From contig NJPS01000006.1 in NCBI GenBank assembly GCA_002946415.1, forward strand, positions 909,513 through 973,512: a DNA stretch of 64,000 nucleotides. The letters run 5' to 3'. The notes beneath the pieces were generated by a model. That model ran no database searches, had not been told where the DNA came from, and saw nothing but the letters and a program-made list of their open reading frames with translations. A program made the position numbers and the translations under genes. Source of the stretch: Rutstroemia sp. NJR-2017a BVV2. Lineage: Eukaryota; Ascomycota; Leotiomycetes; Helotiales; Rutstroemiaceae. Below, one piece after another: positions 14,507 through 29,091 of this stretch. Within the stretch, counting starts at the first letter, position 1; each line of letters starts with the position of its first letter.

Positions 14507-14753
14507 TTTTGAATACTTTTGTTACCTTATATACCGAATCAATATAGTTCCAAATAATATTATAATAGCTAGGCCTATAGGCCAACTACCAGCTTTATTA
14601 TCTACTACAAATATAACTATATCTCTACCAGATTATAATAGTGATATTGTTATAGTTTATAGTAATACCAATAACAAAGAAAGCAATAACAACGATAACA
14701 AGCTAAAATAGTTTAGATTCTAGGAAATCTTGAAAATCGTATTACTAGATAAA
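14507..14753 (+). other. Leader stub of Gypsy-A3, upstream of the A2 insertion
   Basis: It matches the leader of A2 at 15,306-15,550 through CTAGATAAA, then stops at the A2 5' LTR. The stub contains a short palindromic word (TAGGCCTATAGGCC). Its last five bases, ATAAA (14,749-14,753), are the left target-site duplication of A2. Confidence 0.9.
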
Positions 14754-15305
14754 TATTACGATATATCTAAAAATGAGAGTTTAAAGATCTTAGACTTAAA
14801 GGATAATTAACTATTGTTCGATAAAGACGAACTATTATATAGAGATTATATAATAAAGTAAAGTCTAGATATCTATATCTATAATATAGAGATAGAGAAA
14901 AAGATATCTATAATTATCAGTATACCTATATAAGGAACGGTACTATAGGAATAAGGTATCTAGAAATAGATAGATATCAGAATAATTAATAGTATCTTTA
15001 ATAGAATCTTAGACTAGAATTATATGATATCCTAGTAGTTCCCAATAGTCTTAGTAGTAAGAATTGATAGAACTGATAGGATAGTAGAAAACGAAGATCT
15101 ATATAACTAGATAGTTTTCCTTAGTATATAGAGCTTTATATTCAATAACAATTACTACTTGTTTATCTACTATTATAATTACAATCGATTCCCTATATAA
15201 CTATTATCAATAATAAACCTATAATAGTATTATTAGTTATTATAACCTCTAATACTCGAGATCCTAACTACTTCTATATAACTCAGAAGATAAGTATTTG
15301 TAATA
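14754..15305 (+). repeat. 5' LTR of Gypsy-A2
   Basis: 552 bp. It starts TATTACGATATATC (ancestral TGTTACGATATATC) and ends TTTGTAATA. This copy keeps an ACGA word that has become ATAA in its 3' LTR. Confidence 0.9.
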
Positions 15306-18300
15306 CTTTGAGTATCTTTATTGTTTTATATACCAAATCGATATAGTTCTAAATAATACTATAATAGCTAGGCCTACAAGCTAGTTACTAGCTTTATTAT
15401 CTACTATAAATATAACTATATCTCCACCAGATCATAATAGTAATATCGCTATAGTTTATAATAATACTAATAACGAGGAAAGCGATAACGATAACGATAA
15501 ACCAAAAGAGTTCAGATTTCAAGAAATCTTGAAGATCGTGCTACCAGATAAATATAATAATAATAGAAGGAAATTGGAAACCTTTCTTTTACAATTAGGA
15601 ATATATTTCAAATTTAATACTAATAAGTTCGATACCCAAAATACTAAGAATCTCTAGGCTACCTCTTATCTAAAAGATAAAGTAGTTAAATAGATTAAAC
15701 CTTTTCTATCCAACTATTTCGAGAATAGCTATAATCTAGCTATAATAATAGTAACTACTATAATTATATTCGCAAACTATAAAGGATTTCGTAAAGAGAT
15801 CAAACAAGTATTCGAGGATATCGATATTATAAGAACTATAGAACAATAACTTTTTAGCTTATAACAAACTAAATCTATAATCAATTATATAATAGAATTC
15901 CGAAAATATAGAAATCAAACTAACTAGGAAATAGTAGTACTATTTAGTTATTATATAAAAGGACTAAAGAGAAATATCAAACTTAAACTATCTCGAAAAG
16001 ACTTGATTGATAATATAAACAATCTGATCAAAGAAATTATTTATATCAATAATAGGGATTACAAATTTTAAAGAGAAATATACTTTAGTAATATAGATCA
16101 ATACTCTCAACAATATCAACAAAATAAGAAAAGATTAAGGTTTTCCAAGAAATAATATACTAAGAAAGAGATTTATAATAACTCTATATAACTAGATATA
16201 ATAAGTTTAAAAAACAATCTTTCCTAGAACAAACGAAACTACTAATAAAAGTAAAAACTTTATTTTAAATACAGATTCCTAAGATACTAAGCAAAAGATT
16301 ATCGAAAGAGATCTCAAAAAGTAAAGACCAAGTAAACTAACTAGAAAAGAAAGAAATAGCTTAAATCTATAATAGGATAAGATAGTAGCTAGATTATATC
16401 TAGATACTAATTAAATATAATAAGTAGTTATCGGATTACTCAAGAAATAGATTATATATAACTAATATAGATTACTTATTATAAAGATTCTTATCTAATT
16501 CACAAAATAGATAAGAAGAAAGTAAACTAGTATCCAAAAAAGTTTAGTAACAAGAAAACTATTACTTAAGACAAACCTCCAAAATAGAAAGAAATATAGT
16601 TTCTAGAAAAAATCAGTTACTATAAAACTAGATCTTGGAAACAAAAGGAATTTATAGATTTATTAGATAATAACAGATTCTGAAACAACTTTTGGAATAT
16701 CCGAGGTTAACTAATTGTAGATTATTACTATAAGTTGGAACTTGAGATCAGCTTTATTAAGATATAAAGAGAAATTCGAACCTATTAGAAGTTTAGAGAG
16801 TTTCAATAATATAATCTACTAAATAATAAAGAGGTTTAGGAAATTATTTACCAATATAGTTATAAGGATCAATAAAATATATTATTATAAGAATTAATTT
16901 AACTATAAAGAATAGTATTATAGGTCTTCAGATATAAAATATCTACCAAATATATCGATATTCCTATTAGATAAATCTTCAGAGTAAGGACTAGAACGAA
17001 TCTAAATATAATCTAGAAAGATATAATCGATACTTAGAAGAGGTTCTTTGATTTTATAAAAAGTAGTAAACCTAAGATTATAAATCGAAATCAGAAAAGA
17101 ATTAATTAGAAATAACTTACCAAAAGTATAAGTAAAGAGCTAGTTAAGGAACTTAAGGCTACTTTAGGATCGGGATAGATCCTTTGCGAAATATATATAA
17201 ATAGGTATTTGCTCCGAGTAATAATAGATTTAGAAGTAACAAAGAATTTTATAATACTAGAAACTATAATATCAGCAAAATTGCAAATTCTCGAGAAACC
17301 AGTTCTATATAAGCTCTATTTTATCAACGAATAATTAGCTAAAGAGGATAGATTAATTTAATACGAAATATAAGAATTTGAGATATAGCTAGAATAATAT
17401 TCTAAATAGATAAAAATAGATTTGGTTTTACTAAGAGGATATCAACTAATTTTGGGAATATTATAGCTAAAGAACTATAACCTATATATCAACTGAATTA
17501 CAATAACTATATAATACAATAAGTATAAGTATAAAACAAAGTTTGTATAAAGTCTTACAAGATTAGTATCTAGTTAGGAGCTGAAAATAATATATTTATC
17601 AAGGTTGGATATCTTAGCCCAGGATCCTCTACTGAAGGATATACTAGTATAGTACTAGAAATATATCGAGATCTTCAAGGAAAGATCTTATAAAGATATT
17701 TTACCAAAGTATCAACTTTGGGATTATAAAATAAAATTGGAAGAAGAAAAGGAACTATTATTCTTACTAATTATATCACTATTAGAAGAGAAATTCAGAA
17801 TACTTCAAGAATATATTATAGAAAATTTAACAAAAGGATTTATCAAGGAATCCTATTTACCTATAGGTATACCAATCTTCTTTATATCTAAACTCTATAA
17901 TATAAAATTAAGATTAGTTATCGACTACCGAAAACTGAATACTATTACTATTAAAGATCGATATATATTACTATTAGCTAGTAAGCTATAAGATCGAATC
18001 GGGAAAACTAAATATTTCACTAAATTGGATCAGTATATAGAATTCAACCTAATCCGAATCAAGGAAGGAGATAAGTAGAAAATAGTATTTTATATATAAT
18101 ATAGATACTACAAATATCAAATTATATCTTTCAGGCTCACCAATATACCTATAATATATATATATTTAGTTAATAACTTATTGAGAAAGTATCTCGATAA
18201 CTATTATATAATATATTTGGACGATATCTTAATCTTTACCAAGATCCTTGAAGAATATATCAAGATTATATAGAAGATATTATAGATTCTAATAGATATA

Positions 18301-20650
18301 GATATCCTATTCAAATTTTCAAAATACAAATTTTATATTACCAAAACCGAATTCTTAGAATATATTATTAGGATTTATAAACTCGAAATAAGTTTAAGAA
18401 AAGTAAAAGAAGTTTTGGAGTAGATATAGTTTATTATAGTTAAAGAAATATAATTATTTTTGGGATTTATAAACTTCTATAAATGATTTATCAAAGATTA
18501 TTCGAAAATCGTAGTATTACTTACAGAACTAACTAAGAAGGATTATAAATATAAATAAAGTAGTATAATACAAAAAATATTTGAGATTCTCAAATAAGCC
18601 TTTATATAAATACTAGTTCTTATTACTTTCGATCTAGAACTACCGATCACTATTGAGATAGATATATCGGATTATATATTAGAAGTAATCCTTAGCTAAC
18701 TAGATAAGGATAAGAAGTTACAACTAATAATATATTATTCAAAAAAGCTTCAACTAACTAAACTAAACTATGAAATTTATGATAAAGAGTTTCTAGCAAT
18801 TATTAATACTTTTAGAAAATAGAGAGTTTATCTCGAAGAATTTAAATATATAATCTAGATTTACTTAGATTACAAGAATTTAGTATACTTTATAATAACC
18901 AAAGTTCTAAATAGATAATAAATACAATAAGTAGAAATACTAGCTATATACAATTTCAAGATACTATATATCAAAGGAAACGAAAACATTAGAGCCGATA
19001 TACTTAGTAGAAAACCGAAATATCTAGAAAATAAGATATATAAATTATATATTATATTTCGCCAGAATAGAGATTCGTTAGTATTTAACTTAGCTTAGTT
19101 AGCTATAATAATATCACTTTATAACAACTATTTAGAAAAGCAAGTATAAGAATACTATAGAAATAATTCTATTATAAAACGAATATTAGAACAACTAGAT
19201 AAGAGATTTACAATTAAAGATAGTATTATATACTTCTATAAGAAGATATATATCTCTTCGACTTTGGTCAAATAGTTTACTTAGGAATAGTATAAACTAC
19301 TAGCTTATAGATATTAAGGAATTATAAAGATATTTGCAAGAATCAAGGCAAACTTATATTTTCCATAAATAAGAAAGATAGTTGAAGAAGTTATCGGAAA
19401 CTATAATATCTATATATAAAATAAAACCTTATAGTATATTCTATATAGTTAGCTTAAAACTCTAGATATACTTTCTCAGCTATAAAAGTCTATTATATAG
19501 AACTTTATAGTTAAACTACTATCTTCGAAGAACTTAATAATAGAAGTAATATATAACTTTATTCTGGTTATAATAGATCGATTAACCAAGTTTGGATATA
19601 TAGTTCTATACAAAGAAAATAGTATAGCTGAAGACTTAGCTTATATATTTTTACAAATGATAATCAGTATATATAGTATACCAGAAGAAATCATTTCAGA
19701 TCAAGATAAATTCTTTATATCAAAGTTTTGGTAGATACTTATAGTACTACTAGAGATCAAAAGAAAGCTTTCAATAGTATTCTATTTATAAATAGATAGC
19801 TAGATAGAATAATTGAACCAAACTATAGAACAATATTTATATTGTTATATAAATTATCGATAGGATAATTGGATAGAATTACTATTACTTATATAATTCA
19901 TATATAATATATCCGAAACTGCAATAATAAATATATTACTAGTATATACTAACTTTAGGTTCAAACCAAAGATATATAATACCTAGCTTCCAGATATAGT
20001 AAACTCAGATATCGATATAACAAAAGTAGAAGATTTAAAGAATTTATACAAATAACTATTACTCGATATCAAGTTCATTATATAATGAACAATATAATAT
20101 TACAATCAGAAGTATAATATAGAATTAATACTTAAGAAGGAGAATAAAGTTTACTTTCTTAAACGAAATATCAATACGAAAAAACCAAACAATAAACTAA
20201 ACTATAAGAAATTAGAATTCTTCAAGATTAGTAAAACAGTTAGATTAATCAATTATTACTTAGAGTTACTACAAATAATAAATATATATCTAGTATTTTA
20301 TATTTCACTTTTTGAACTAGTACTACTAGAAATACCAAATATACCTTATACCGAAATTGAATTAGTTAACTTAAATACTGAATATGAAGTTGAAAAGATA
20401 CTAAATCAAAAGTATATTAGAAGAAAGCTTTATTATTTGATTAAATAGAAAGGATATCTATATTCAGAAAATATATAGAAACTAATCAAGAACCTGAACT
20501 ATCTATAAGATCTAGAGAAATTCTATCTAAAGAACTTTTAGCTTCCAACCAAATAACTAATTCAGAATTACTTATCGGAAAAAGTTTGAAAATCGAAAAG
20601 TTGATCTCGGAAAAACTAGATACCTAAAAAGCTTATTTAGTTTACTTAGT
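15306..20650 (+). pseudogene. pol: Gypsy-A2 gag-pol relic
   Basis: Gag lies at about 15,550-16,400, with a decayed knuckle (YFKYRFLRYQAKDY, Cys/His to Tyr or Arg) near 16,260. The protease segment near 17,221 reads IIDLEVTKNFI (decayed DSG). RT begins around 17,737-17,991, an open 84-codon stretch with ENLTKGFI, VIDYRKLN and TIKDRY. The YLDD active site is intact at about 18,213-18,227. RNase H is near 18,640-19,020. Integrase is about 19,300-20,100, including VIVDRLTKFG-like sequence near 19,570. A chromodomain-like end (YEVEKILN, KGYLYSENI) lies at about 20,380-20,530. In-frame TAG/TAA codons are frequent. Confidence 0.88.
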
Positions 20651-21149
20651 TTATTTCTTTTCTAATCTCTTTTTCTTCTCAAACTTCTCTAGTATATCTA
20701 TTATATATAGATTATATTATAATATTTTTCCAGTTTTCTCTTTTAGTTTTCACTATTGTTTCCTTAAACAAAGAATCTTCACTATAATTTCTTCCTCCTT
20801 AGTCTCCAAATAAGCTTCTTTATACTATATTGCTATCTAGGAAGAAACAGAAGTTCCAAATATATTATAAGAATTATAACTAATACTTTTGGTATATTCC
20901 CTATAACGATCTATTTTAGAAAGAATATAATATTCTAAATTCTTCTCAGAATAATAAAAATACTTTATTAATATTATCTTTTCTTTCTCTTTTATCCAAA
21001 GATAAATTGAATAACGATTTCTTAAGGATTTGGATAATTCCTTAAATATAATAAAAAAGAAAAAAGCGAAATATTTATTAGAAGCTTAAGTAGGTACTCT
21101 ATACTATTATAATAAGTATTAAGGTAATACTAGACTAGAAAGAGGATAA

Positions 21150-21701
21150 TATTATAATATATTTAAAAATGAGAATCTAAGAACCTTAGACTTAGAGAAT
21201 AACTAACCATTATTCGATAGAAACGAACTATTATATAAAGATTATATAATAAAGTAGAGTTTAGATATCTATATCTATAATATAGAGATAGGGAAAAAGG
21301 TATCTACAATTATCGATATATCTATATAAGGAATAGTATTATAAAAATAAGATACCTAGGAATAGATAAGTATTAGAGTAATTAATAATATCTTTAGTAG
21401 AATCTCAGACCAGAATTATATAATATCCTAGTAGTTCCTAATAATCCTAGTAGTAGGAATTAATAGAACTAATAAGATAATAGAGAATAAAGATCTATAT
21501 AACTAGATAGTTTTTCTTAGTATATAGAGCTTTATACTTAATAATAATTACTACTTGTTTATCTATTATTACAATTACGATCGATTCTCTATATAACTGT
21601 TATTAACAATAAACCTATAATAGTATTATTAGTTGTTGCGACTTCTAGTATTCAAGACCCTGATTATTTTTATATAACTTAGAAGATAAGTATTTATAAC
21701 A
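21150..21701 (+). repeat. 3' LTR of Gypsy-A2
   Basis: 552 bp. It is preceded by the purine run AGAAAGAGGATAA and ends TATTTATAACA, which preserves the terminal ACA. It is followed directly by the target duplication ATAAA. Confidence 0.92.
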
Positions 21702-24700
21702 ATAAATATAGTAGTGATAGAAGGAAATTGGAAATCTTTCTTTTATAGTTAGAAATATATTTTAAGTTCAATATTGATAAATTCGATATCCGAGATATTA
21801 AAAGTCTCTAGATTATCTTTTATCTAAGAGACGAAATAGTTAAATAGATTGAATCTTTTCTATCTAACTATTTCGAGAATAACTATAATCTAGCTATAAT
21901 AATAGTAATTACTATAATTATATTCGCAAACTATAAAGGATTTCGTAAGGAGATTAAACAAGTATTCGGGGATATCGATATTATAAGAACTATAGAATAA
22001 TAACTTTTTAGTTTATAACAAACCAGATCTATAATCAACTATATAATAGAATTCCGAAAATATAGAAATCAAACCAATTGGAGAATAGTAATATTACTTA
22101 GTTATTATATAAAAGGACTAAAGAGAAATATCAAACTTGAACTATTCTGGAAAGATCTGATTGATAATATAAATAATCTAATTAAAGAAACTATTTATAT
22201 CGATAACAGAGATTACAAGTTTCAAAAGAAAATATATTTTAGTAATATAGATTAATACCTTCAATAATATCGATAAAACGAGAAAAGATTAAGGTTTTCT
22301 AAGAAATAATATACTAGAGAAAAAACTTATAGTAATTCTATATAATTAGATATAATAAGTTCAAAAAACAACCTTTCTTAGAATAAACAAAACTATCGAT
22401 AAAAGTAGAAACTTTATTTCGAATATAGATTCTCAGGATACTAAGTAAAAGATTACTAAAAGAAGTTTCAAAGAATAAAATCTAAGTAAATTAACTAGAA
22501 AAGAAAGAAATAGTTCAAATCTATAGTAAAATAAGATAGTAGCTAGACTATATCTAGATACTAATTAAATATAATAAGTAGTTATCGGACTACTCAAGAA
22601 ACAAATTATATATAACTAATATAGATTATCTACTATAAAGATTCTTACCTAATTTATAAAGTAGATAAAAAGAGAGTAGATTGGTATCTAAAAAAGCCTA
22701 ATAATAAGAAAATTACTATTTAAGATAAACCTCCAAAATAGGGAGAAATATAGTTCCTAGAAAAAATCAGTTATTATAAAACTAGATCTTAGAAATAAAA
22801 GGAATTTATAAGTTTACTAAACAATAACGGACTTTAGAATAATTCTCGGAATATCCGAGATCAACTAATTATAAATCGCTATTATAAGTTAGAACTTGAA
22901 ATCAGTTTTACCAAGGTATAGAGAGAAACTCGAACTTATTAGGAGTTTAGAGAGTTTCAATAATATAATTTACTAAGTAATAAGAAGGTTTGAGAAGTTA
23001 TTTACTAATATAGTTACAAGAACTAGCAAAATATACTATTACAGAAATTAATTTAACTATAAAAGATAGTATTATAGATCTTTAGATACAAAGTATCTAC
23101 CAAATATATCAATATTCCTATTAGATAAATCCTTAAAATAAAGACCAGAACAAATCTAAATATAATCTAGGAAGATATAATCGATATCTAGAAAAGGTTT
23201 TTTGATTTTATAAAAGATAATAAACCTAGAATCATAAATCGAAACTAGAAAAGAATTAATCAGAAATAACTTATCGAAGATATAAGTAAAGAACTAGTTA
23301 GAAAGCTTAAGGTTATTCTAAGGTTAAAACAGATCTTTTACGAAATATATATAAACAGATACTTACTTCGAATAATAATAGACTTGAGAGCAATAGAAAA
23401 TTTTATAGTACTAGAAACTATAGTATTAGCGAAATTACAAACTCTCGAGAAACCAGTTTTATATAAACTCTATTTTGCTAATAGGTAATTAGCTAAAAGG
23501 GATAGATTGATTTAGTATAAAATATAAGAATTTGAAATATAACTAGAATAGTATTCTAAGTAAATAAAAATGGATTTGGTCTTACTAAGAGAATACCAAA
23601 TAATTTTGGGAATATTATAGCTAAAGAGTTATAATTTATATATCGACTAGGTTATAATAACTATATAATATAATAAATACAAGTATAAGACAAAACTTAT
23701 ATAAAGTCTCGCAAAACTAATACTCGATTAAGAACTGAAAGTAATATATTTACTAAAGATAGATATCTTAACCTAGGATCCTCTACTAAAGGATATATTA
23801 GTATAGTACTAGAAATATATCGAGATCTTCAAAGAAAGACCTTATAAGGATATCTTACTAAAGTATCAACTTTAGGATTATAAGATAAAATTGGAAGAAG
23901 AAAAGAAATTACTATTTTTACTAATTATACTACTATTAGAGAAGAAATTCGGATTACTTCGCGAATACCTTAATAAGAATTTAGTAAAAAGATTTATCAA
24001 GAAATCTTCTTTATCTATAGAAATACCAATTTTCTTTATATCAAAGAAAGGAGATAAGAAAGATAAACTAGTTATTAACTACTATAAGCTTAATATTATT
24101 ATTATTAAAGATCAATATCTATTGTTATTAGCTAGTAAGTTATAAGATCGAATTAGGAAAGCCAAATATTTTATTAAGTTGGATCAATATATAGAATTCA
24201 ATCTAATCCAAATTAAGAAAGGAGATAAATAGAAAACAGTATTTTATATATAATATAAATATTACAAATACTAGATTATACTTTTTGGGCTTATCAATAT
24301 ACCAATAATATATATATATTTGGTTAACAACTTACTAAGAAAATATCTCGATAATTACTATATAATATATCTAGATAATATCTTGATCTTCACTAAGACC
24401 TTTGAAGAATATATCAAAATTATATAAGAAATATTATAAGTTTTGATAGATATAGATATCTTACTTAAACCTTCGAAATATAAATTCTATATTATTAGAA
24501 CTAAATTCTTAGAATATATTATTGGGACTTACAGATTTGAGATAAGTTTAGGAAAAGTAAAAGAAGTTTTAGAATAGATATAATCTACTATAGTTAAAAA
24601 AATATAATCGTTTTTGGGATTTGCAAATTTCTATAAGTAATTTATCAAAAATTATTCGAAAATTATAATACTACTTATAGAGTTAACTAAGAAGAATTAT

Positions 24701-27303
24701 AAATATAAATAAAATAGTATAATACAAGAAGTATTTGATACTCTCAAATAAATCTTTATACAAATACTAGTTCTTATTATATTTGATCCGGAACTACTAA
24801 TCACTATTGAGATAGATATATTAGATTATATATTAGATATAGTCCTTAGTTAACTAGATAAGAACAAGAAGCTATAACTAATAGTATATTACTTAAGAAA
24901 GCTATAGTTAATAGAACTGAACTACAAAATATATAATAAAAAGCTATTTACTATTATCGATATTTTTAGAGAATAGAGAGTTTACCTTAAAGGATCTAAA
25001 TATATAGTCTAGATTTACTTAGATTATAAGAATTTGATATATTTTATAATAACCAAAGTTCTAAATAGATAATAGATATAATAGATAAAAATACTAGCTA
25101 TATATGATTTCAAGATACTATATATCAAAGAAAACAAAAATATTAGAACCAATATACTTAATAAGAAACTGGAATACTTAGAGAATAAGATATATAAATT
25201 GTATACTATATTTTGCTAGAACGGAGATTTGTTGATATTCAATTTAGCCTAATTAGTTATAATAATATCACTTTGTAATAACTATTTGGAGAAACAAATA
25301 TAAGGGTACTATAGAAATGATTTTACTACGAAATAAGTATTAGAATAATTAGGCGAAGAATTTATAATCAAAAATAAAGTTATATATTTTTATAAGAAGA
25401 TATATATTCTTTCGATCTTGGCAAAACAATTTACTCAAGAATAATATAAGCTTCTAGTTTATAGATATCAAGAAATTATCAAGATATTTACAAAGATCAA
25501 AACAAACTTATATTTCCTATAAATAAAGAAGATAATTAAGAAAGTTATCGGAAACTATAATATCTATATATAGAATAAGACTTTATAATATACTCTATAT
25601 AACTAGCTCAAAACTCTAGATATATCTACTTAGTTATAGAAGTTCATTATATAGAACTTTGTAGTTAAACTACTATCCTTAAAGAATCTAATAATAGAAA
25701 TAATATATAACTCTATTCTAATTATAGTAGATCGATTAACAAAGTTTGGATATATGATTCTATATAAAGAGAACAATATAGTTGAGAATTTAGTCTATAT
25801 ATTTCTAAAAATAGTAACTAGTATATATAGGGTATCTATCGAAATCATCTCGGACCGAAATAAACTCTTTATCTCGAAATTCTAGTAGATATTTATAGTT
25901 TTACTAGGAATTAAAAGAAAGCTCTTAATAGTATTCTATTTACAAATAGATAATTAGATGGAATAGTTGAACTAGATTATAGAATAATATTTAAGATATT
26001 ATATCAATTATAGATAAGATAATTAGATAAAACTACTACTACTTATATAGTTCACTTATAATATTATAGAGATAGCTATTACAAATATAATACTAGTATA
26101 TACCAATTTTGGCTTCGAACCCAAAATATATAATATACAGTTACCAGATATAGCAAAATCAGATATAATAATAACGAAAATAGAAAATCTTAGAAATCTA
26201 TATAAATAATTATCACTTGATATTAAGTTTATAGTATAATAAATAGTATACTACTATAATATAAAGTATAATATAGAATTAATACTTAAGAAAAAGAATA
26301 AAGTTTATTTCCTTAAATGAAATATCAATACAAAAAGATTAAATAATAAACTAGATTACAAGAAACTAAGATTCTTCAAAATCGTTGAAATAGTTAAACT
26401 AATTAACTATTATTTCGAATTACCAAAAACAATGAATATATACTTAGTATTTTATATTTCATTTCTAGAACTAATACTATTAGAAATACCAAATATACTC
26501 TATATTGAAATTGAACTAATTAATCTAAATACCAAATATAAAATTGAAGAGATACTAGATCAAAAGTATATTAGAAGAAAACTTTATTACTTGATTAAAT
26601 AAAAAGAATATCTATATTCGGAAAATATATAGAAACTAATCAAGAATTTGAATTATCTATAAAATTTGGAGAAATTCTATCTAAGGAACTCTTGGTTTCT
26701 AATTAGATAGCTAATTTAGAATTACTTATTAGAGAAAGTTCGAAGATCGAAGAATTAATCTCAAAAGAACTAGATATCTAAGGAACTTATTTAGTTTATT
26801 TAGCTTATTTCTTTTCTAATCTCTTTTTCTCTTTAAACTTCTTTAATATATTTATTATATATAGATTATATTATAATATTTTTCTAGCTTTTTCCTTCAG
26901 CTTTTGCTATTGTTTCTTTAAATAAAGAATCTTTATTATAGTTTTTTTCTCCTCGATCTCTAAATAAACCTCTTTATATTATACTACTATCTAAGAAAAA
27001 ACAAAGATTCCAAATATATTACAAGAATTATAATCAATATTTTTAGTATATTCTCTATAATAATCTATTCTAGAAAGAATATAATATTTTAAGTTCTTCT
27101 TAGAACAACGAAAATATTTTACTAATATTATCTTTCTTTTTTCTTTTATCTGAAGATAAATTAAATAACAACTTTTTGAAAATTTAGATAATTTCTTAGA
27201 TATAATAAAAAAAAGAAGAGCAAGATATTTATCAGAAACCCAAATAGATACTCTATACTATTATAATAAGTATCAGGATAATATTAAACTAGAAAGGGGA
27301 TAG
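21702..27303 (+). pseudogene. pol: Gypsy-A3 gag-pol relic (body downstream of the A2 insertion)
   Basis: It is collinear with A2 from gag (starting near 21,717) to the chromodomain (about 26,540-26,690). The RT entry block is the open stretch 23,891-24,145. The active site here is YLDN (about 24,368-24,382), a single G-to-A change from YLDD. The decayed gag knuckle is near 22,420. The frame is interrupted throughout by TAG/TAA. Confidence 0.88.
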
Positions 27304-27853
27304 TATTATAATATATTTAGAATAAGAGCTTAAGGACTTTAAACTCAGAAGATAGCTAATTACTATTTAGTAGAGTCAAACCGTTATACAAAGATTATAT
27401 AATAAAGTAGAATCTAGGTATCTATACTTATAATATAAAGATAGAAAAAAGATATTTATAATTATCAGTATATCTTTGTAAGGAACGGTATTATAGAAAT
27501 AAAATGCTTAAGAATAGATAGATATCAGAATAATTAATAGTATCTTTAGTAAAACCTTAGGCTAGAATTATATAATATCCTAGTAGCTCTTAGTAGTTCT
27601 AGTAGTAGGAATTGATAGAACTAATAAGATAGTAGAGAACAAAGATCTATATAACTAGATAGTTTTCCTTAGTATATAGAGCTTCGTACTTAATAATAAT
27701 TACTACTTATTTATTTACTATTATAATTACAATCGATTCTCTATATAATTGTTATCAATAATAAACCTATAATAGTACTATTAGTTGTTATAATCTCTAG
27801 TACTCGAGATCCTAACTACTTCTATATAACTCAGAAGATAAATATTTATAATA
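27304..27853 (+). repeat. 3' LTR of Gypsy-A3
   Basis: 550 bp. It is preceded by the purine tract GAAAGGGGATAG, the least mutated copy of this tract, and ends TATTTATAATA. The next five bases are the TTATT target duplication. Confidence 0.92.
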
Positions 27854-29091
27854 TTATTATCGATTATCTAAGTAAATAAATTATTATTATTTCTTACTAT
27901 AAAACTATCGATATATATAAATAAACTAAGCTATACTTGATATATATTTACTGATACTATAGTTTATCAATTACTATATTATTAAATTATAACTCTTAAT
28001 TTATCTCCTCTTTTTAGAAAGAATTCAATAATATCTTAGATATAAATACTAAACTCTCTATTATAAACTATTTATAAATAGATAGCTAGATAGAGATTTA
28101 TAATTAATATCTATAAAAATATTTGAGATTCTTTATTAACTACTATCAAGATAATTAATCGAAATACCTTTTTATAATAGATTATATCTAATTAATACTT
28201 CTATATTCGTTATTTAGAAATCTTTTATCTTTTGAAATATTTTATAGATATATTTCTAAAACTCTATAAAACTAGTAAATAGATTACTTTATAGTTGATA
28301 ACCTTAATATAGATAATATTTATATTTATATCTACTATAATCACGAAGTACTTAAATATATATATTCTACTATATAGAAAATATAAAACTATATATCTAA
28401 AGTAGTTAATATATATCGAAGATCTATTAATTTCGATATAGACAATTATATATAGTTGGATATATAATATTTCCTGATATAATAATTATCAAAAAAGCTT
28501 AATTATCTTATAAATAAATACTTCAAAGTATTTAAGAAAATAGATTATTTATTCTATTTAGAACTATTTAATATAATATATATCTATAATATATTCCTAG
28601 TAGATAAATTATATAAAGTTGCTAATAATCTATTATCTAGTTAGTATAATAAATCCTTATTACTACTTAATATTTCAAGTATTAATAAATATAAAGTTGA
28701 TAAAGTATTTACTTATAGAAAATATTATAGATCTCTAAAATACTATATTTCTTAATTCAACTATAATATTAATCTAATCTAATATAAAACTTCTGATTTG
28801 AAAATAGTATTATATAAACTATATAACTTTTATTTAAAGAATCCAATACTTTCTAATTTATCTATCTTTCTATCTAAATAGCTATAATTATTCTAAGATA
28901 AAGAAGAGAATTATAACTATATAGATAGTAATTATCTAATAATACTAATTCAAAGATATATATTTTTTAGTTTATTTCTTTAATATATTCCTTATCTTAT
29001 ATTTATTTAACTAATACTAATTATTAGCTTTTAGCTAAAATAATAGTACTTGAAGATAAGTTTATTTGGAAAGAAGGATAGTATAACGAAT
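27854..29091 (+). pseudogene. pol: Gypsy-B1 integrase C-terminal part and chromodomain relic
   Basis: After the right TTATT copy the frame resumes as IDYLSKQ and continues through the integrase core and C-terminus. The tail near 28,690-28,870 resembles a chromodomain (YKVDKVFTYRKY, then LKYYISQ, then YKTSDLK), with Tyr/Gln-stop in place of the expected aromatic and Trp residues. The end is the purine tract before the 3' LTR at 29,092. Confidence 0.8.

Larger units (their letters stand above)
14754..21701 (+). mobile_element. Gypsy-A2, complete chromovirus nested in Gypsy-A3
   Basis: A complete 6.9-kb element: LTR (14,754-15,305), leader, gag, PR-RT-RH-INT-chromodomain, LTR (21,150-21,701). 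It is flanked by a perfect 5-bp duplication ATAAA at 14,749-14,753 and 21,702-21,706. It is the innermost and so the youngest insertion in this nest, yet it too is heavily RIP-mutated, so RIP acted after the last nesting step. Confidence 0.95.
13957..27853 (+). mobile_element. Gypsy-A3, inserted in Gypsy-B1 integrase and itself interrupted by Gypsy-A2
   Basis: The outer element consists of a 5' LTR (13,957-14,506), a 247-bp leader stub (14,507-14,753), the inserted A2 element (14,754-21,701), the remaining body (gag through chromodomain, 21,707-27,303) and a 3' LTR (27,304-27,853). It has a perfect 5-bp duplication TTATT at both ends. The leader and body join exactly when A2 and one ATAAA copy are removed, giving the same sequence order as the leader-gag junction of A2. 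It looks like four LTRs in tandem, but the duplications show true nesting rather than unequal exchange. Confidence 0.93.

Noticed and set aside
13957..27853. Tandem array of Gypsy-A elements formed by unequal crossing over
   Set aside because: The ATAAA and TTATT duplications and the restored leader and integrase reading show nested insertion instead.
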